In this document: positions 21,911 to 32,083 of the stretch, in pieces
Layout: each line of letters opens with the position of its first letter
Numbering within the stretch: the first letter of the stretch is position 1
Assembly (NCBI GenBank): GCA_029990175.1
Contig: JARKIP010000033.1
Coordinates: 15,421,001 to 15,485,000, forward strand
Source: Petunia secreta
Taxonomy: Eukaryota; Streptophyta; Magnoliopsida; Solanales; Solanaceae
DNA: 64,000 nt
Direction of reading: 5' to 3'
Position numbers and translations under genes: made by a program
Notes under the pieces: generated by a model
What the model saw: only the letters and a program-made list of their open reading frames with translations
Database searches by the model: none
Told to the model about the DNA's origin: nothing

Positions 21911-22119
21911 GTTGCGGCGTGCAACCCGATCCATATATTCATCCAGTCACGGCGTGCGACCTGATCCATATATTCATACTGTCGCGGCATGCAACCCGAT
22001 CCGTATATTTATACTATTGCGGCGTGCAACCCGATCCATATATTTATACTGTTGCGGCGTGCAACTCGATCCATATATTTATACTGTTGCAGCGTGCAAC
22101 CCGATCCATATATTTAAAG
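21911..22119. repeat. 35-bp minisatellite, six copies
   Basis: Six head-to-tail copies of a 35-base unit containing CGGCGTGCAACCCGATCCAT and ending ATATTTATACT, with few differences between copies. Because 35 is not a multiple of three, two long overlapping repeat-peptide frames appear, but neither is a real gene. Confidence 0.9.
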
Positions 22120-22306
22120 CATATAAACCAATTAGGGGCATAAAATAGCCAGAAACATGTAGGCAACTAAAATAAGTCCACAACATGGTATACGTACCGC
22201 ATACATAAAACACAACCCAATAGTTACATAATAGTCAGTATGCAGTGCACTGAAATGGGATGAATGCAGTGTGATGCGATGCAGTCACATATGCCTGATA
22301 CCTATT

Positions 22307-22484
22307 TCCGGTGCGGGACTCTCATCGTCTACCAGGAGATATGTGCAATAATGACCCTTCACCGGCTCGGGACTCTAATCGATTACCGGGAAGTATATGC
22401 AATGATGACCCTTCACCGGCTCGGGACTCTCATCGATTACCGGGAAGTATATGCAATAATGACCCTTCACCGGTGCGGGACTCT
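22307..22484. repeat. 54-bp minisatellite, three and a part copies
   Basis: Units start CCGG(C/T)(T/G)CGGGACTCT and contain ATCGATTACCGGGAAGTATA. Unit starts are 54 bases apart. The last unit is cut after GGGACTCT by the Athila LTR, so the minisatellite itself was the insertion site. Confidence 0.9.
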
Positions 22485-22862
22485 TGATGGATATAATTTA
22501 TTGATATATTTTTATAGTTAAATATTAAGTATTTTAAATAAAACGTGAATAAATATATCCATCTCTCGCATATTTTCTAACATATTTTGCAGGAATAAGA
22601 AATTATTTAAGGTGAAGAAAAATAAGGGAATGACCATTGATGATTATATTATTCATAGTGTGATTATAACACTGATAGTAATATCCGTGAATTGTTTTAT
22701 GCTGAAGAATAAAAGTGCAAGCGGAAGAAAGTTCATGAAATGAAGCTACGTATGAATCTTTGAAATTGTCATCAAAACTCAACTCACCTTGGCCATCTTG
22801 AAATAGTTTTCATCACCTTAAGATATGACATCTTATGTAGAAATTTGGCATGGAATCTTCTC

Positions 22863-22870
22863 TATAAATA
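22863..22870 (+). promoter_or_regulatory. TATA box of the Athila LTR
   Basis: TATAAATA inside CTCTATAAATAAAGG, the only strong TATA in this LTR, followed by a pyrimidine-rich start region. Transcripts would start near 22895 and include the hairpin cluster. Confidence 0.6.
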
Positions 22871-23079
22871 AAGGCCAAAGTTGTATGAAAATGGATCAAT
22901 TCATCTTGCAGAGAACTACTTTCTCTTGCTCTTTTTCTTTCTTTGTCTTTTATAACATTAAGCTTTTGTAGTTTTCTTTTGTAGAAGAAATACTACTTCT
23001 TCCTAGTCTTATATTTTTAAAATTTTTCTTACTCCATAATGGAGTAATCTCTTTTGTTGGGATAGTTGATGAAACTCGG

Positions 23080-23600
23080 TAATATTTATAATACTTATCT
23101 CAGTTTTAATACATGCTTAGCCTGAAGTTTTTAATTACATTTTAACACTGTGCTAGAATTATAGTTTTTACTAAATCTTTATTTTCACATCCGTCTATTT
23201 TATCTCTAGGTTATTGTTATATTAATTTTGTAATTCTCACGGAGCAAAATTAATGTATAATAACTGATGAATAAAGTAGTAGAGTAAAAACTATTTTTCC
23301 AAGTCTGTAATCTTGTTTACCTCAGTTTTAATTCTCACGGAGGAATTGTTGTAGGTAAGATTATTGATTTTCCGTAAAAATATTCTCACGAAGTTTTTAC
23401 TACTTTTTTAGCACAATTCAGGCAAGAATAATATTTCGGTTTAATCGTTACTAGTTATAATTTGATTAATATGCATAACCTCACGGAGTGTTATTAATTG
23501 ATTATTTTCTTAGTGAGCAAAATATAATTGAATTAGCAATAAGCAATTATTCTTAAGAGAAATACATGTCAAAACTGAGATATTTATTATAAGTATTACC
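23080..23600 (+). other. Nested hairpin cluster with four CTCACG(G/A)AG loops in the Athila LTR
   Basis: Outer arms 23080-23109 and 23571-23600 are inverted repeats of 30 bases with about three mismatches (GGTAATA...CTCAGTTTT). Inside, CTCACGGAG occurs at 23236, 23334 and 23480, and CTCACGAAG at 23385. Each is flanked by inverted arms, the best being ATTAATTTTG/CAAAATTAAT (23221-23230 with 23245-23254) and GTAAAAA/TTTTTAC (23374-23380 with 23394-23400). It lies between the TATA box and the PBS, so it would be in the RNA. Function is unknown. Confidence 0.8.
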
Positions 23601-23846
23601 AAGTGAATTCAACGATTTCCAACTCCTTTTAAATTTGAAATCTTCCAGAAGTTCTTTATTTTAATTTAAGTAAATTTAAACTAAAAACTCACCTTTCATC
23701 AATTTGACTCTCTCAAATAGTAATTAAAATACTACAAGTCTGTAGCATAGAATACCCAATCTTTGTGGGACGATATCTTAAACTATATTAGAATTTGACA
23801 AGAACGAGCAGACAATTCCTATGCACTTTGGACCTCGTCAAATTTT

Positions 23847-23864
23847 TGGCGCCATTGTCGGGGA
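23847..23864 (+). other. Primer-binding site, tRNA-Asp type
   Basis: TGGCGCCATTGTCGGGGA differs at two positions from TGGCGCCGTTGCCGGGGA, the PBS text I know for Athila/Tat elements primed by tRNA-Asp. Both changes are C/G to T/A. Confidence 0.8.
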
Positions 23865-25450
23865 TTGGCATACATCTACTTCGGACTAAATATTTGATTA
23901 CTAATTTGAGGACTTATTAATATAATTAGTATTTACATAATATACTAGATATATACTACTATAACTATAATTATTTATTACTAACATTTAACTAATCTAA
24001 CAATATTATTGTAAGTACTGCTTCAATATTTTTTTTTTGGTTACTAACGTTTTTTTTGTTCTTCGTCCTTTACTGTCTCTTGTTACTAACTCCTACTCTA
24101 GCTATATATAGTAAATAATTATCAAGCTATATTATTTCCTTTAATTATTATTATTGTTGCTAATCTTTTACCTCTAATCATATTAAATTAGTTTTTTGTT
24201 TTCCTTGACAGTCCTTACGATAACTGCTTACTATTATCATTTTTTTTTTTTGCCAATTTTCCTTATTATTACTTTTACTTACATTTCCACTGCTAGTCTA
24301 CTACTCATTGCTACTTCACAAATATTGCTTCTTTTCAAACATTAACTATTTGTTGTTTTTATCCTTTTTTGTTATCTTTATATATCCACTATTAGTAATA
24401 TAATTATAATCTCTAATAACTAGTATAAATTTGTACCATCGTGTCTACCCTTTTTTTTTTTTTTCTAACATTGTAGTCTTCTGTAATTTTTTTTTCACTA
24501 TAACTTCCACATATTATTAATGTTTTATTTTATCAAGTACGTTTTATCAAATTGCATTGTTTAACTTCTTTAGTTTTAGTAGCCCTTCCTACAACTTTTA
24601 TCAGAGAAAAGAAAATAAAATAGTATACTATATTGTTATTACTAGAATACTATCTTTAGTATTGCTACCTACTCTAATTATTAAGTGTTACTAGTGTCTC
24701 CAACAAATTTTCTTCTCTTTATTATTAATATTATTATATCTATTATAACTATAATTATTAATATTAGTAATATCAGTTTTTTAATCGATAATAGTGTAGT
24801 AAGTGTCTCTCTTTAAAGTACTTCTACCTAATGCTTTTAACATTCAGTTCTTATCATTATAATATATATTTTTAGTTGTCTGTCTTAGTATATCTACCTA
24901 TGTTGTAATTTTTATTGTTAGTACTTCTACCTATAGCATCTTACTACTGCTTTTGTTTATCACCAACTTTTCTTGCTATCTTAGTAACGTTTGTTACTAT
25001 CATTCATACCACTCTTATCCATATATAGTATTGGTACCATGTAAATTTGGTTCTTCTATTCTTCTTCCATAGTCTTATTATCTACATAATTTTTTTAATC
25101 ATTGTATTTTTTTTTTCTTTTCTTCTATTATATCTATTTTTTCTTTTTGCCCTCTCTCTGCTAATTTTACGATAAAAGAAAAAAAAAATCCCATGTTGTC
25201 TCTTTTTATATCTATATTGCTATATATTAGTAATTGTTTATCCCTACTATATCATACTATTGCTACTTCTACCTACTGTGTCATCCTATATATTCTTGTC
25301 ACTAATTATAACTTTCTGTACAATTACCACTTTTTTTTTTACTACTTCTTACTTCTTACAAAAATAATAGTATATGACTTCTTTAAATTTTTAGTGCTAC
25401 TTCTTATTTCTAACTCTAACTTTCTTTATTTTAAGAATTTCTAGTAGTTT
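23865..25450 (+). other. T-rich untranslated leader of the Athila element
   Basis: About 1.6 kb without a gene, strikingly T-rich and G-poor from ~24000 to 25440, with many T runs and short TTATTATTA/CTACT patterns. It ends just before the gag ATG. The only long frame (25193-25444) is a Leu/Tyr/Phe-rich by-product of this composition. Confidence 0.7.
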
Positions 25451-27250
25451 ATGACCCGCTCTTCTAACAAAGAGTTAGTCATTTGCGATCCTGAAATTGA
25501 AAGATCTTTCATATTGTGCAAGAAAGGACAACCATCATCTTCTCAAAACATAATTTGTGATAAAATGGAACACCAATTAGGAGATGACATAACCCATTGG
25601 GAGTCCCACCACCAATCTATGTAGAGGATCAGTTTGATGAAGTGGCACCAAGACCTGCAAACAGAATCCTAAGGGATTATGCTAGACCAGACCGCTTCAA
25701 CTGTGAATCTAGTATCAGGAACCCACATGTAGCAGCCAATAACTTTGAAATTAGGACCGGCCTAATTCAAATAATTCAACAGTCTTGCACCTTTACTGGT
25801 GATCCAAGTGAAGATCCACATAGTCATTTAATTGATTTCTTGGAACTAGTTGAAACTGCTAAATATAATGGAGTGCCTCCTGAAGCAATCAAGTTAAGGC
25901 TATTTCTTTTTTCTTTAAAAGGAGATGCCAAGACTTGGTTGCGAAGTTTGCCTCGAGGTTCTATAACCACATGGGACCAGATGACACAAAAGTTTTTGAA
26001 CAAATGTTTTTCCCCTGCTAAAACAACAAAGTTAAGACAAGATATTTCTAATTTCTTGCAGACTGACACTGAGTCAGTTTATCAAGCATGGGAAAGATTA
26101 AAATCAATGTTAAAAAAATGTCCACATCATGACATTCCTGAACATATGCAGTTATATATTTTCTATCATGGACTAACACGTTCTTCTAGAAATGTGATGG
26201 ATTCAGCTGCAGGAGGTTCCATAATGGAAAAGACCACAGAAGAAGCATTGCAATTGTTGAATGAAATTTCTGAGAATGTTATCTAGTGGCCATCTGATCG
26301 TGTAACCATCAAAAAGGCAGCCACAGTAAATCAGGCAGATGCATTTAATACGCTAACACAACAGATTGCCTCCTTGGCACAAAAGTTTGAATCCTTTCAG
26401 GTGAATGCACAACAACCAATTCAGTCTGAGTCTTGTGACATGTGTGGAGGAAATCATCTTAACCATGAATGCCGAGCAAACAATCAGAATGATGATCAGG
26501 CTAATGTGATCGGTTACAAGTCATACCCTTTTGGAAGTCCAATGGCACAGAAACATCCAGGATTTCAATGGAGCAATCCAAATGGTGCTGAGAACTCTCA
26601 AATCTTCCAAAAGCAACCAGCACAGGGTCCACCTGGATACCAAAATCAAAATCGTGGGCAATCGAATTTCAGGCCGTATCAACAAGCAGCTCCATATCAG
26701 CAAAGGTCTCAACAAGCTCATTCAAGTCTTGATGACATGTTGTACAAATACATTAAGGCCACTGATGAAAAGATGGAGAGCCAAAACTCAACCCTAAAAA
26801 ACTTGGAAATTCAGGTAAGCCAATTGGCAACTCTTGTTTCAGAAAAGATTCAAGGTCCCTTACCAAGCAATACAGAGAAAAATCCAAAGGAACACCTTAA
26901 GGTCATTGCCTTACGGTCAGGTAAGAATCTTGATGATCCATATGCTGACAGACGGGAAAATAACCATTTTGATCACCAGGCAGAAAAGGGTAAGAATGTT
27001 GAAATACCATCTGATCCATCAGAAGAGAATGAAATCAAGAAGAAATATGCAAAGAATTTTGAAAAAATAACTCCTCTCCCTGTGACAATCCCTTTTCCAC
27101 AAAAAATGAAAAGAGAAAAGCTTGATAGTCAATTTGCAAAGTTTTTGAAAATTCTGAAACAGATTCACATTAATATTCCTTTCACTGATGCTTTATTGCA
27201 AATGCCTTCATATACTAAATTTTTAAAATTTTGTCAAGCAAAAGGAAATT
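25451..27250 (+). pseudogene. Athila gag (frameshifted, one internal stop)
   Basis: Likely start is ATG 25451 (MTRSSNKELV...), which fits Athila gag better than any later codon. A one-base shift near 25585 moves into the frame that carries the capsid-like core (25690-26280: FTGDPSEDPHSHLIDFLEL, LKGDAKTWLRSLP, SITTWDQMTQKFL, YQAWERLKSML). A TAG at 26284-26286 interrupts just before WPSD. The nucleocapsid-like knuckle CDMCGGNHLNHEC lies near 26435. The frame ends at 27250, where a second shift leads to protease. Gag packages element RNA into particles. This copy cannot. Confidence 0.85.
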
Positions 27251-27950
27251 AAAAGAAGTTTCTGTGGTAATGCTTACTGAAAAATGCAGTGCTATACTTC
27301 AAAATAAGCTACCACAAAAGCTTGGCGATCCAGGCAGTTTTACGATTCCATGCACTTTGGGAGGAGTATATTTTGAAAAAGCACTTTGTGATTCTGGAGC
27401 TTCAATAAATCTGATGCCATTTTCTATTTTTAGAAAATTGGATCTTGGTGACATAAAAAATACTGTTGTCTCTCTTCAATTTGCTGATCAAAGTACTAAG
27501 AAACCTAAGGGAATTATTGAAAATGTGCTTGTGAGAGTAGATAAATTTGTTTTTCCTGTAGATTCATCGTACTTGAAATGGAAGAATGTCCTGATGAGCC
27601 AATAATTTTAGATAGACCTTTTCTTGCTACAGGCAGAGCAATCATAGATGTCCATCAAGGACAACTAATTTTGAGAGTAGACGAAGAAAGAGTCATTTTT
27701 GATATGCACAAGATTCTAAAATTTCCCGGAGATGAGACATCATCTTCTTGCTTTTCAATTGACATGATTAGTGATTTTGTAGATGAATTCAAAGATGATC
27801 AATTGATTTTAGACTCAATGGAAAGATGCTTGGCCCGATCTGGCACAAGACAGGATGATGATCCGACAATTAGAAGTGAAGCTAAAATATTGGAAAATGA
27901 TTCTGAAGAAGAGGGAGAAATGTTATCAGAAAGCGTTCAACCAAAAATTG
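27231..27950 (+). pseudogene. Athila aspartic protease (frameshifted)
   Basis: LTEKCSAILQNKLPQKLGD leads to the active-site motif CDSGASINLMP near 27387. A frameshift near 27575 separates this from the continuation DEPIILDRPFLATG and IIDVHQGQLILRV. The Asp-Ser-Gly triad is intact, but the chain is not continuous. The acidic linker toward RT follows. Confidence 0.85.
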
Positions 27951-28517
27951 AACTTAAAATTCTCCCTTCCCATTTAAAGTATGTTTATTTTGAGCCTGAA
28001 TTATTTCCTGTAATAATTTCATCTTCTCTGACTGCAGAACAGGAACATAAATTGATTAAAGTACTGAGAGCACACAAAGGAGCCTTAGGGTGGACTATAG
28101 CAGACATCAAAGGCATTAGTCCAGCTGTTTGCACACACATAATTCTCATGGAGGATAGCTACAAGCCAATAGTCCAACCCCAAAGGAGATTGAACCCAAT
28201 AATGCAGGAAGTTGTGAAAAATGAAATAATAAAACTTTTGACTGCAGGTATTATTTACCTCATTTCTGACAGCCCTTGGGTAAGTCCTGTTCAGGTGGTA
28301 CCAAAGAAAGGAGGTATGACAGTTGTCAAAAATGAAAATAATGAACTCATACCTACAAGAACAGTGACAGGATGGAGAGTCGGTATTGATTACAGGTGTC
28401 TCAATGATGCCACAAGAAAAGACCATTTTCCTTTACCATTTATTGATCAAATGTTAGAAAGAGTAGCAGGATATGGTTTTTACTGTTTTCTTGATGGATA
28501 TTCAGGGTATAACCAGA
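27951..28517 (+). pseudogene. Athila reverse transcriptase, N-terminal part
   Basis: Reads LPSHLKYVYFEPE, HKGALGWTIADIKGISP, DSPWVSPVQVVPKKGG, WRVGIDYRCLNDATRKDHFPL and FLDGYSGYNQ, the order of Gypsy RT fingers and first palm motif. The frame is intact up to the Ogre insertion inside the codons after GYNQ. The rest of the domain is at 60278. Confidence 0.9.
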
Positions 28518-28765
28518 TGTAATCACCTAATTTTGACTAAGTTTGTCTTTAATTGGGATGTCAAATATGAAAATTACCAAAATCACTTGTTATGTGTTTC
28601 ATTTTTGATTCTATAGTTTAATTGTGATAGTGTTGTAAAGTATATGGTTTAATTTTAGTTAATTGTGTGTGTATAAATCATTTTTATGGCCATTTGTAAG
28701 AAAAAATAACAGCCCAATTCCCATGATCCACCAACCCAACATTTTAACCCGGCCCACACTTATTC

Positions 28766-29080
28766 TATATAAACCAAAAACCCTCACAACTCACTCATTC
28801 TTCTCCCAGCCGCAAAGGCTAGGGAAACCTTGCCAAATTTTTTCCCCGCCGCCGGAAATCGCCTTCCACGGCGGAGCCACCATTGCTCCGCCGCCGGACC
28901 ACCACTTCCGGTGGCCGAAAATTTTAGCAAAATGTATCATTGGAAAGATCTCGACCCCCCCATTCCATTTCCGCAAGTATCTTCTTCAAACTCATAGCCA
29001 ATTCGCGTAGATCGGCGGTCAAAGTCTCGGTCAAAGCAGTATTCCGGCCACTTTGACTTTTTTCCGGTGAGTTTTTGGTC
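28766..29080 (+). promoter_or_regulatory. Upstream promoter-like module in the Ogre LTR
   Basis: TATATAAA (28766-28773), then a C-rich start region (CCCTCACAACTCACTC), a GCCGCCGG-rich block with inverted GGCGGAG/CTCCGCC pieces, and a donor-like TTTCCG/GTGAGTTTTTGG near 29065. The same layout recurs in the other two LTRs (from about 40478 and 56980), with GTAAGT in LTR 2. This looks like a promoter, leader and 5' splice site, 1.8 kb upstream of the other TATA. Function is inferred only. Confidence 0.45.
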
Positions 29081-30477
29081 TTTTCTCTTCCCCTCACCCT
29101 TCCGCGTCACCCCACACCCGTTTCCAGAACTTTTTCTTGGCCCGTCGCTCCTTTCTTTTTCTGCTCTATTTTTTGTTTTTTGTTTCTTCTTTCTTGTCAT
29201 TTTTCTTCTTTCTCTTCTTATTATGGATTTGTTTGTTTGGTTTCTGTATACTCTGATTTGGAGGGGGATGTGATGATTGATATAGGGGTTGAGGTGATGT
29301 TTGGATTATGCAGTGGTGCGAGCATTAGGCAGTGAGAGTGTGCATTGTTGGAAACTATGGTTTGTGATGATTGTTTGGAGGGGCTGTGACGAGTGGATTT
29401 GAGGCAGTGTGGGGAACTGTTCTTTGTTTGAATCTGAGGCAGTAACGAGGCAGAGCAGCGGGGTTGTTTTTCTGTGACGAGGACGGTGGTGGTGAAGGCT
29501 AAGCGACACAACGGGACAGTGGTTTGGTGAGGCAGTTTTAACTCCTGGAGACGGGTTAGACATGAAAATCTTTTACTTTTGCGTTGTCGTTTACTTTGTT
29601 AGGATTAGTATCAAAATATGTATGTTTTTCCTCCTTATATTAGACGTAAATTGTGCCTATGGCCTTTCATAATCTTGGTTATCCCTGTACACTCTATATC
29701 AATGTTCATGTTTCAGTTTGTCGCTCTTTACAATGCAAGGAATAAAAGACGTATGTTGGCTATGAGTTTTCGATGTTTAGTCCTTTAGGAATCTGAAACC
29801 ATGCTTCTTGTGTTTGAGCATTGAAATCTGTCCACTCTTTCTTGATACATTTAGCACGAAATCACCTTGAAATTGTCTGATGGAAAATATTCTGAACTTG
29901 CACCCACTGAATGTGAAACTCGTTTGGCTTTTGTTAGCACAGTTTTAAGTATCAAGTGACTATATTATAGCATGAATCGTGTGTCTGTAAGGTCACTAAT
30001 TTTTTAGCTAAAGACTAAAGCCTGAGTTTTTTTTGGATTTTGGTTCATTTAGGTGGTCTGACTTCTAAGATTAAAGTCTGGACTTTAGCTTAAATTCAAG
30101 TTCAATCTAGTTCAGTTTGCTTGCTCTTGCTTTGGACTGAGTCTTGTTTAGTTTGGTCATTAAAGTAAAGTCTGTGATATTTGGCTTGGTTTTAAGCATT
30201 GGGGCTGTTTAGTTTGTTTTGCTTAAGTTTAGTTAGGAAATATATTTTGGTTGAAATCTGATTGTCTTTAGCTTTAGTATAGTTTAGTTAATTTGGAGGG
30301 CTGATTTAGTTGTTCTAGTTTGGTCCCGGACCCCCTTAAATTAGGGATGAGTGTTTGGTGTCCTTTTAAAGGACATCTTTTGTACATTTTCAGCCTTAGG
30401 GCTGTGTTTGGTGGCTGAAACAGTGGCTTTTCAGCTGCTGTACCATGCTGAAAAATAGCCAAAAACTCTCAAGTATA

Positions 30478-30547
30478 GGGGTGTGGGCTTGTACTTTTGT
30501 ACAAGTCCACACCCCACCTCTTTGCCCCCACCTTTTAGCTATAAATA
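30478..30547 (+). promoter_or_regulatory. Hairpin and TATA box of Ogre LTR 1
   Basis: Arms GGGGTGTGGGCTTGTAC (30478-30494) and GTACAAGTCCACACCCC (30499-30515) pair with a single mismatch (G.U in RNA) around a TTTT loop. TATAAATA follows at 30540-30547. The identical hairpin stands in LTR 2 (42012-42049). In LTR 3 (58692-58724) the distal end of the right arm is deleted. Confidence 0.7.
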
Positions 30548-32065
30548 GAGGCATTTACTACCCTCTTTAACACACAAGAACCAAGCTGAAATAGCATTAA
30601 ATTGAGAGCAAAAACATAGAGAGAAAAGGAGTGAGTTTAAAATTTGAGATTTAAAACCAAAAGGCCTTTACTTCATAGGCCTTTTGGAGCATAAATCTTT
30701 AAGTTTAGGGGTTTAAATAGGAGTTTTAAAGGGCTGTTTTGGTGCTGAATTTGGGGGTGTTGCTGCTGTTTTTGTTTGATTTGGTATGGTTAAGAGCTTG
30801 TTACAATCTTGGTATTAGCTTGCGCCAAGAAGTTCACTTACTAGGTAAATATTCCAACGTTTGTATTACATTCTCTCTTGTGTATGAATGACATGTTTAA
30901 AGATGCTTAAGAGGTCATTTGAGCTTCATTATATCTGCTTTATTCCTATCATTTGTTTTAAATAGTACAAAAAAAATGCCTATGTTAACAAAGTGCCCTA
31001 GGAACCTTCCTAATAATTGATATTCAAGATATGTTCATTATGGATTTGTTTGTTCATTTGGAACATTTTGTTAAGACTGGACTAAATTAATTAAACAAAA
31101 CTTATGATCACTTTGTGCCATAGAAAAGGTTTGCAAATAATATTATGTGTGCAAATGTGGGCATATGAGATATGAGTAGGCAAAACAAGGCTGTAAATGC
31201 AAATTGTAGGCAGAAAAGGAGACACTTAGGCAAACTTAGTCTTAAAATGTAATCAATGCAAACTTTGTACAAAGTGACAGATCGTGACCTCTAAATCAAA
31301 TTTGCATTTAATTGGTTGGCTTATTAAACATGGATTTACAACTATAAGCGAGAAAACGGTCCTCTTGTCTTGGCAATTTAAAATAGTCCAAACCACGTTA
31401 CAAGCTCGGGCCGCTTTATTTGTTAAAAGAATTGAATATAAAATTTACACGATTAGGCAATTTAATAGGAGCAAGAAGAGTTTTCATGATTGAGTCTGAT
31501 AATAAGTATGACTCGCGATCTGCTTATTAGGCTAAGGAAAATTAATTCTATTAAAGTCATTTTGCGTTAACCAATAAAAATATGATAATTTTTTTGCAAA
31601 TAATTTTACGGCAGCTCATTAAAACAAAAATAACGCTTTAAAATCTTTCTGAATAAAATTGTAAATTTAACCAGTCCTCTGTGAGGTTGGAAAATGAACA
31701 ATACGCTCTTTAATTTTTTTAAATCAAATTATAAATTCAAATTAACGGCAAAATAATACAACCATATTTAATAAATTAAAATTGCGACAACAAAAGCAAC
31801 TGTGCATGGCACAGGACTCGAGGGTGCGTAATACCTTCCCGAGAGTCAACTGAGAACCTTACCCGAATCTCTAACGCAGACCATTAGACGAGTCAGAGGT
31901 GTTCCAAGGTACCTTTTGGTGACTTGGCACACCTTAAACTATGTCAAGTGGCGACTCCGAGTTTTCTCTAAAATAATTTTGTACCTTTTTGAACACCAGT
32001 CACGAGCCTTTAAATAATAAACCTCGCAAACAACTCGTTTAGTTAATTTTTAGAGCGTGACAGCT

Positions 32066-32083
32066 TGGCGACTCCGCTGAGAA
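32066..32083 (+). other. Primer-binding site of Ogre A
   Basis: TGGCGACTCCGCTGAGAA, three bases after the LTR. Element B has TGGCGACTCCGCTGGGGA at the same place, so A's copy carries two changes. From family knowledge, Ogre elements are primed by tRNA-Arg and this text fits that. Confidence 0.7.

Larger units (their letters stand above)
21245..22484. mobile_element. LTR-like non-coding element X, truncated on its right by the Athila insertion
   Basis: The sequence changes abruptly from Copia RT to TGTTGACAGGACCCGG, a plausible LTR start (TG at 21245 or 21248). It stays non-coding and repeat-rich until the Athila LTR begins at 22485. It contains two minisatellites. The orientation and superfamily are unknown to me. 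LTR or solo LTR of a Gypsy element is the likeliest reading. Its other end should lie right of the window. Confidence 0.5.
22485..23840 (+). repeat. 5' LTR of the Athila element
   Basis: Begins TGATGGATAT right after the interrupted minisatellite and ends GACCTCGTCA six bases before the PBS, giving TG...CA ends and 1356 bases. It has a TATA box at 22863 and a cluster of hairpins (23080-23600) in the transcribed part. The matching 3' LTR is outside the window, so age cannot be judged. Confidence 0.75.
28518..32062 (+). repeat. 5' LTR of Ogre A
   Basis: Starts TGTAATCACC and ends AGAGCGTGACA. It pairs with 56731-60272; seven differences in the first ~230 bases compared by eye. It contains an upstream TATA plus GC-rich leader with a splice-donor-like site (28766-29080), a second TATA (30540) preceded by a hairpin (30478-30515), a CCAAAAGGCCT hairpin (30657-30687) and a U5 region with CTCGAGGGTGCGTAATACC. 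No host gene lies inside; open frames here are composition by-products. Confidence 0.9.

Noticed and set aside
21909..22148. Repeat peptides of 74-79 residues in two overlapping frames
   Set aside because: By-product of a 35-bp minisatellite with no stop codon. Two frames are open at once.
28663..29563. Open frames in the Ogre LTR on both strands (also near 40380-41338 and 56876-57491)
   Set aside because: Present in LTR DNA as a result of GC-rich and T-rich blocks. Frames differ between the three LTRs and no protein domain is seen.
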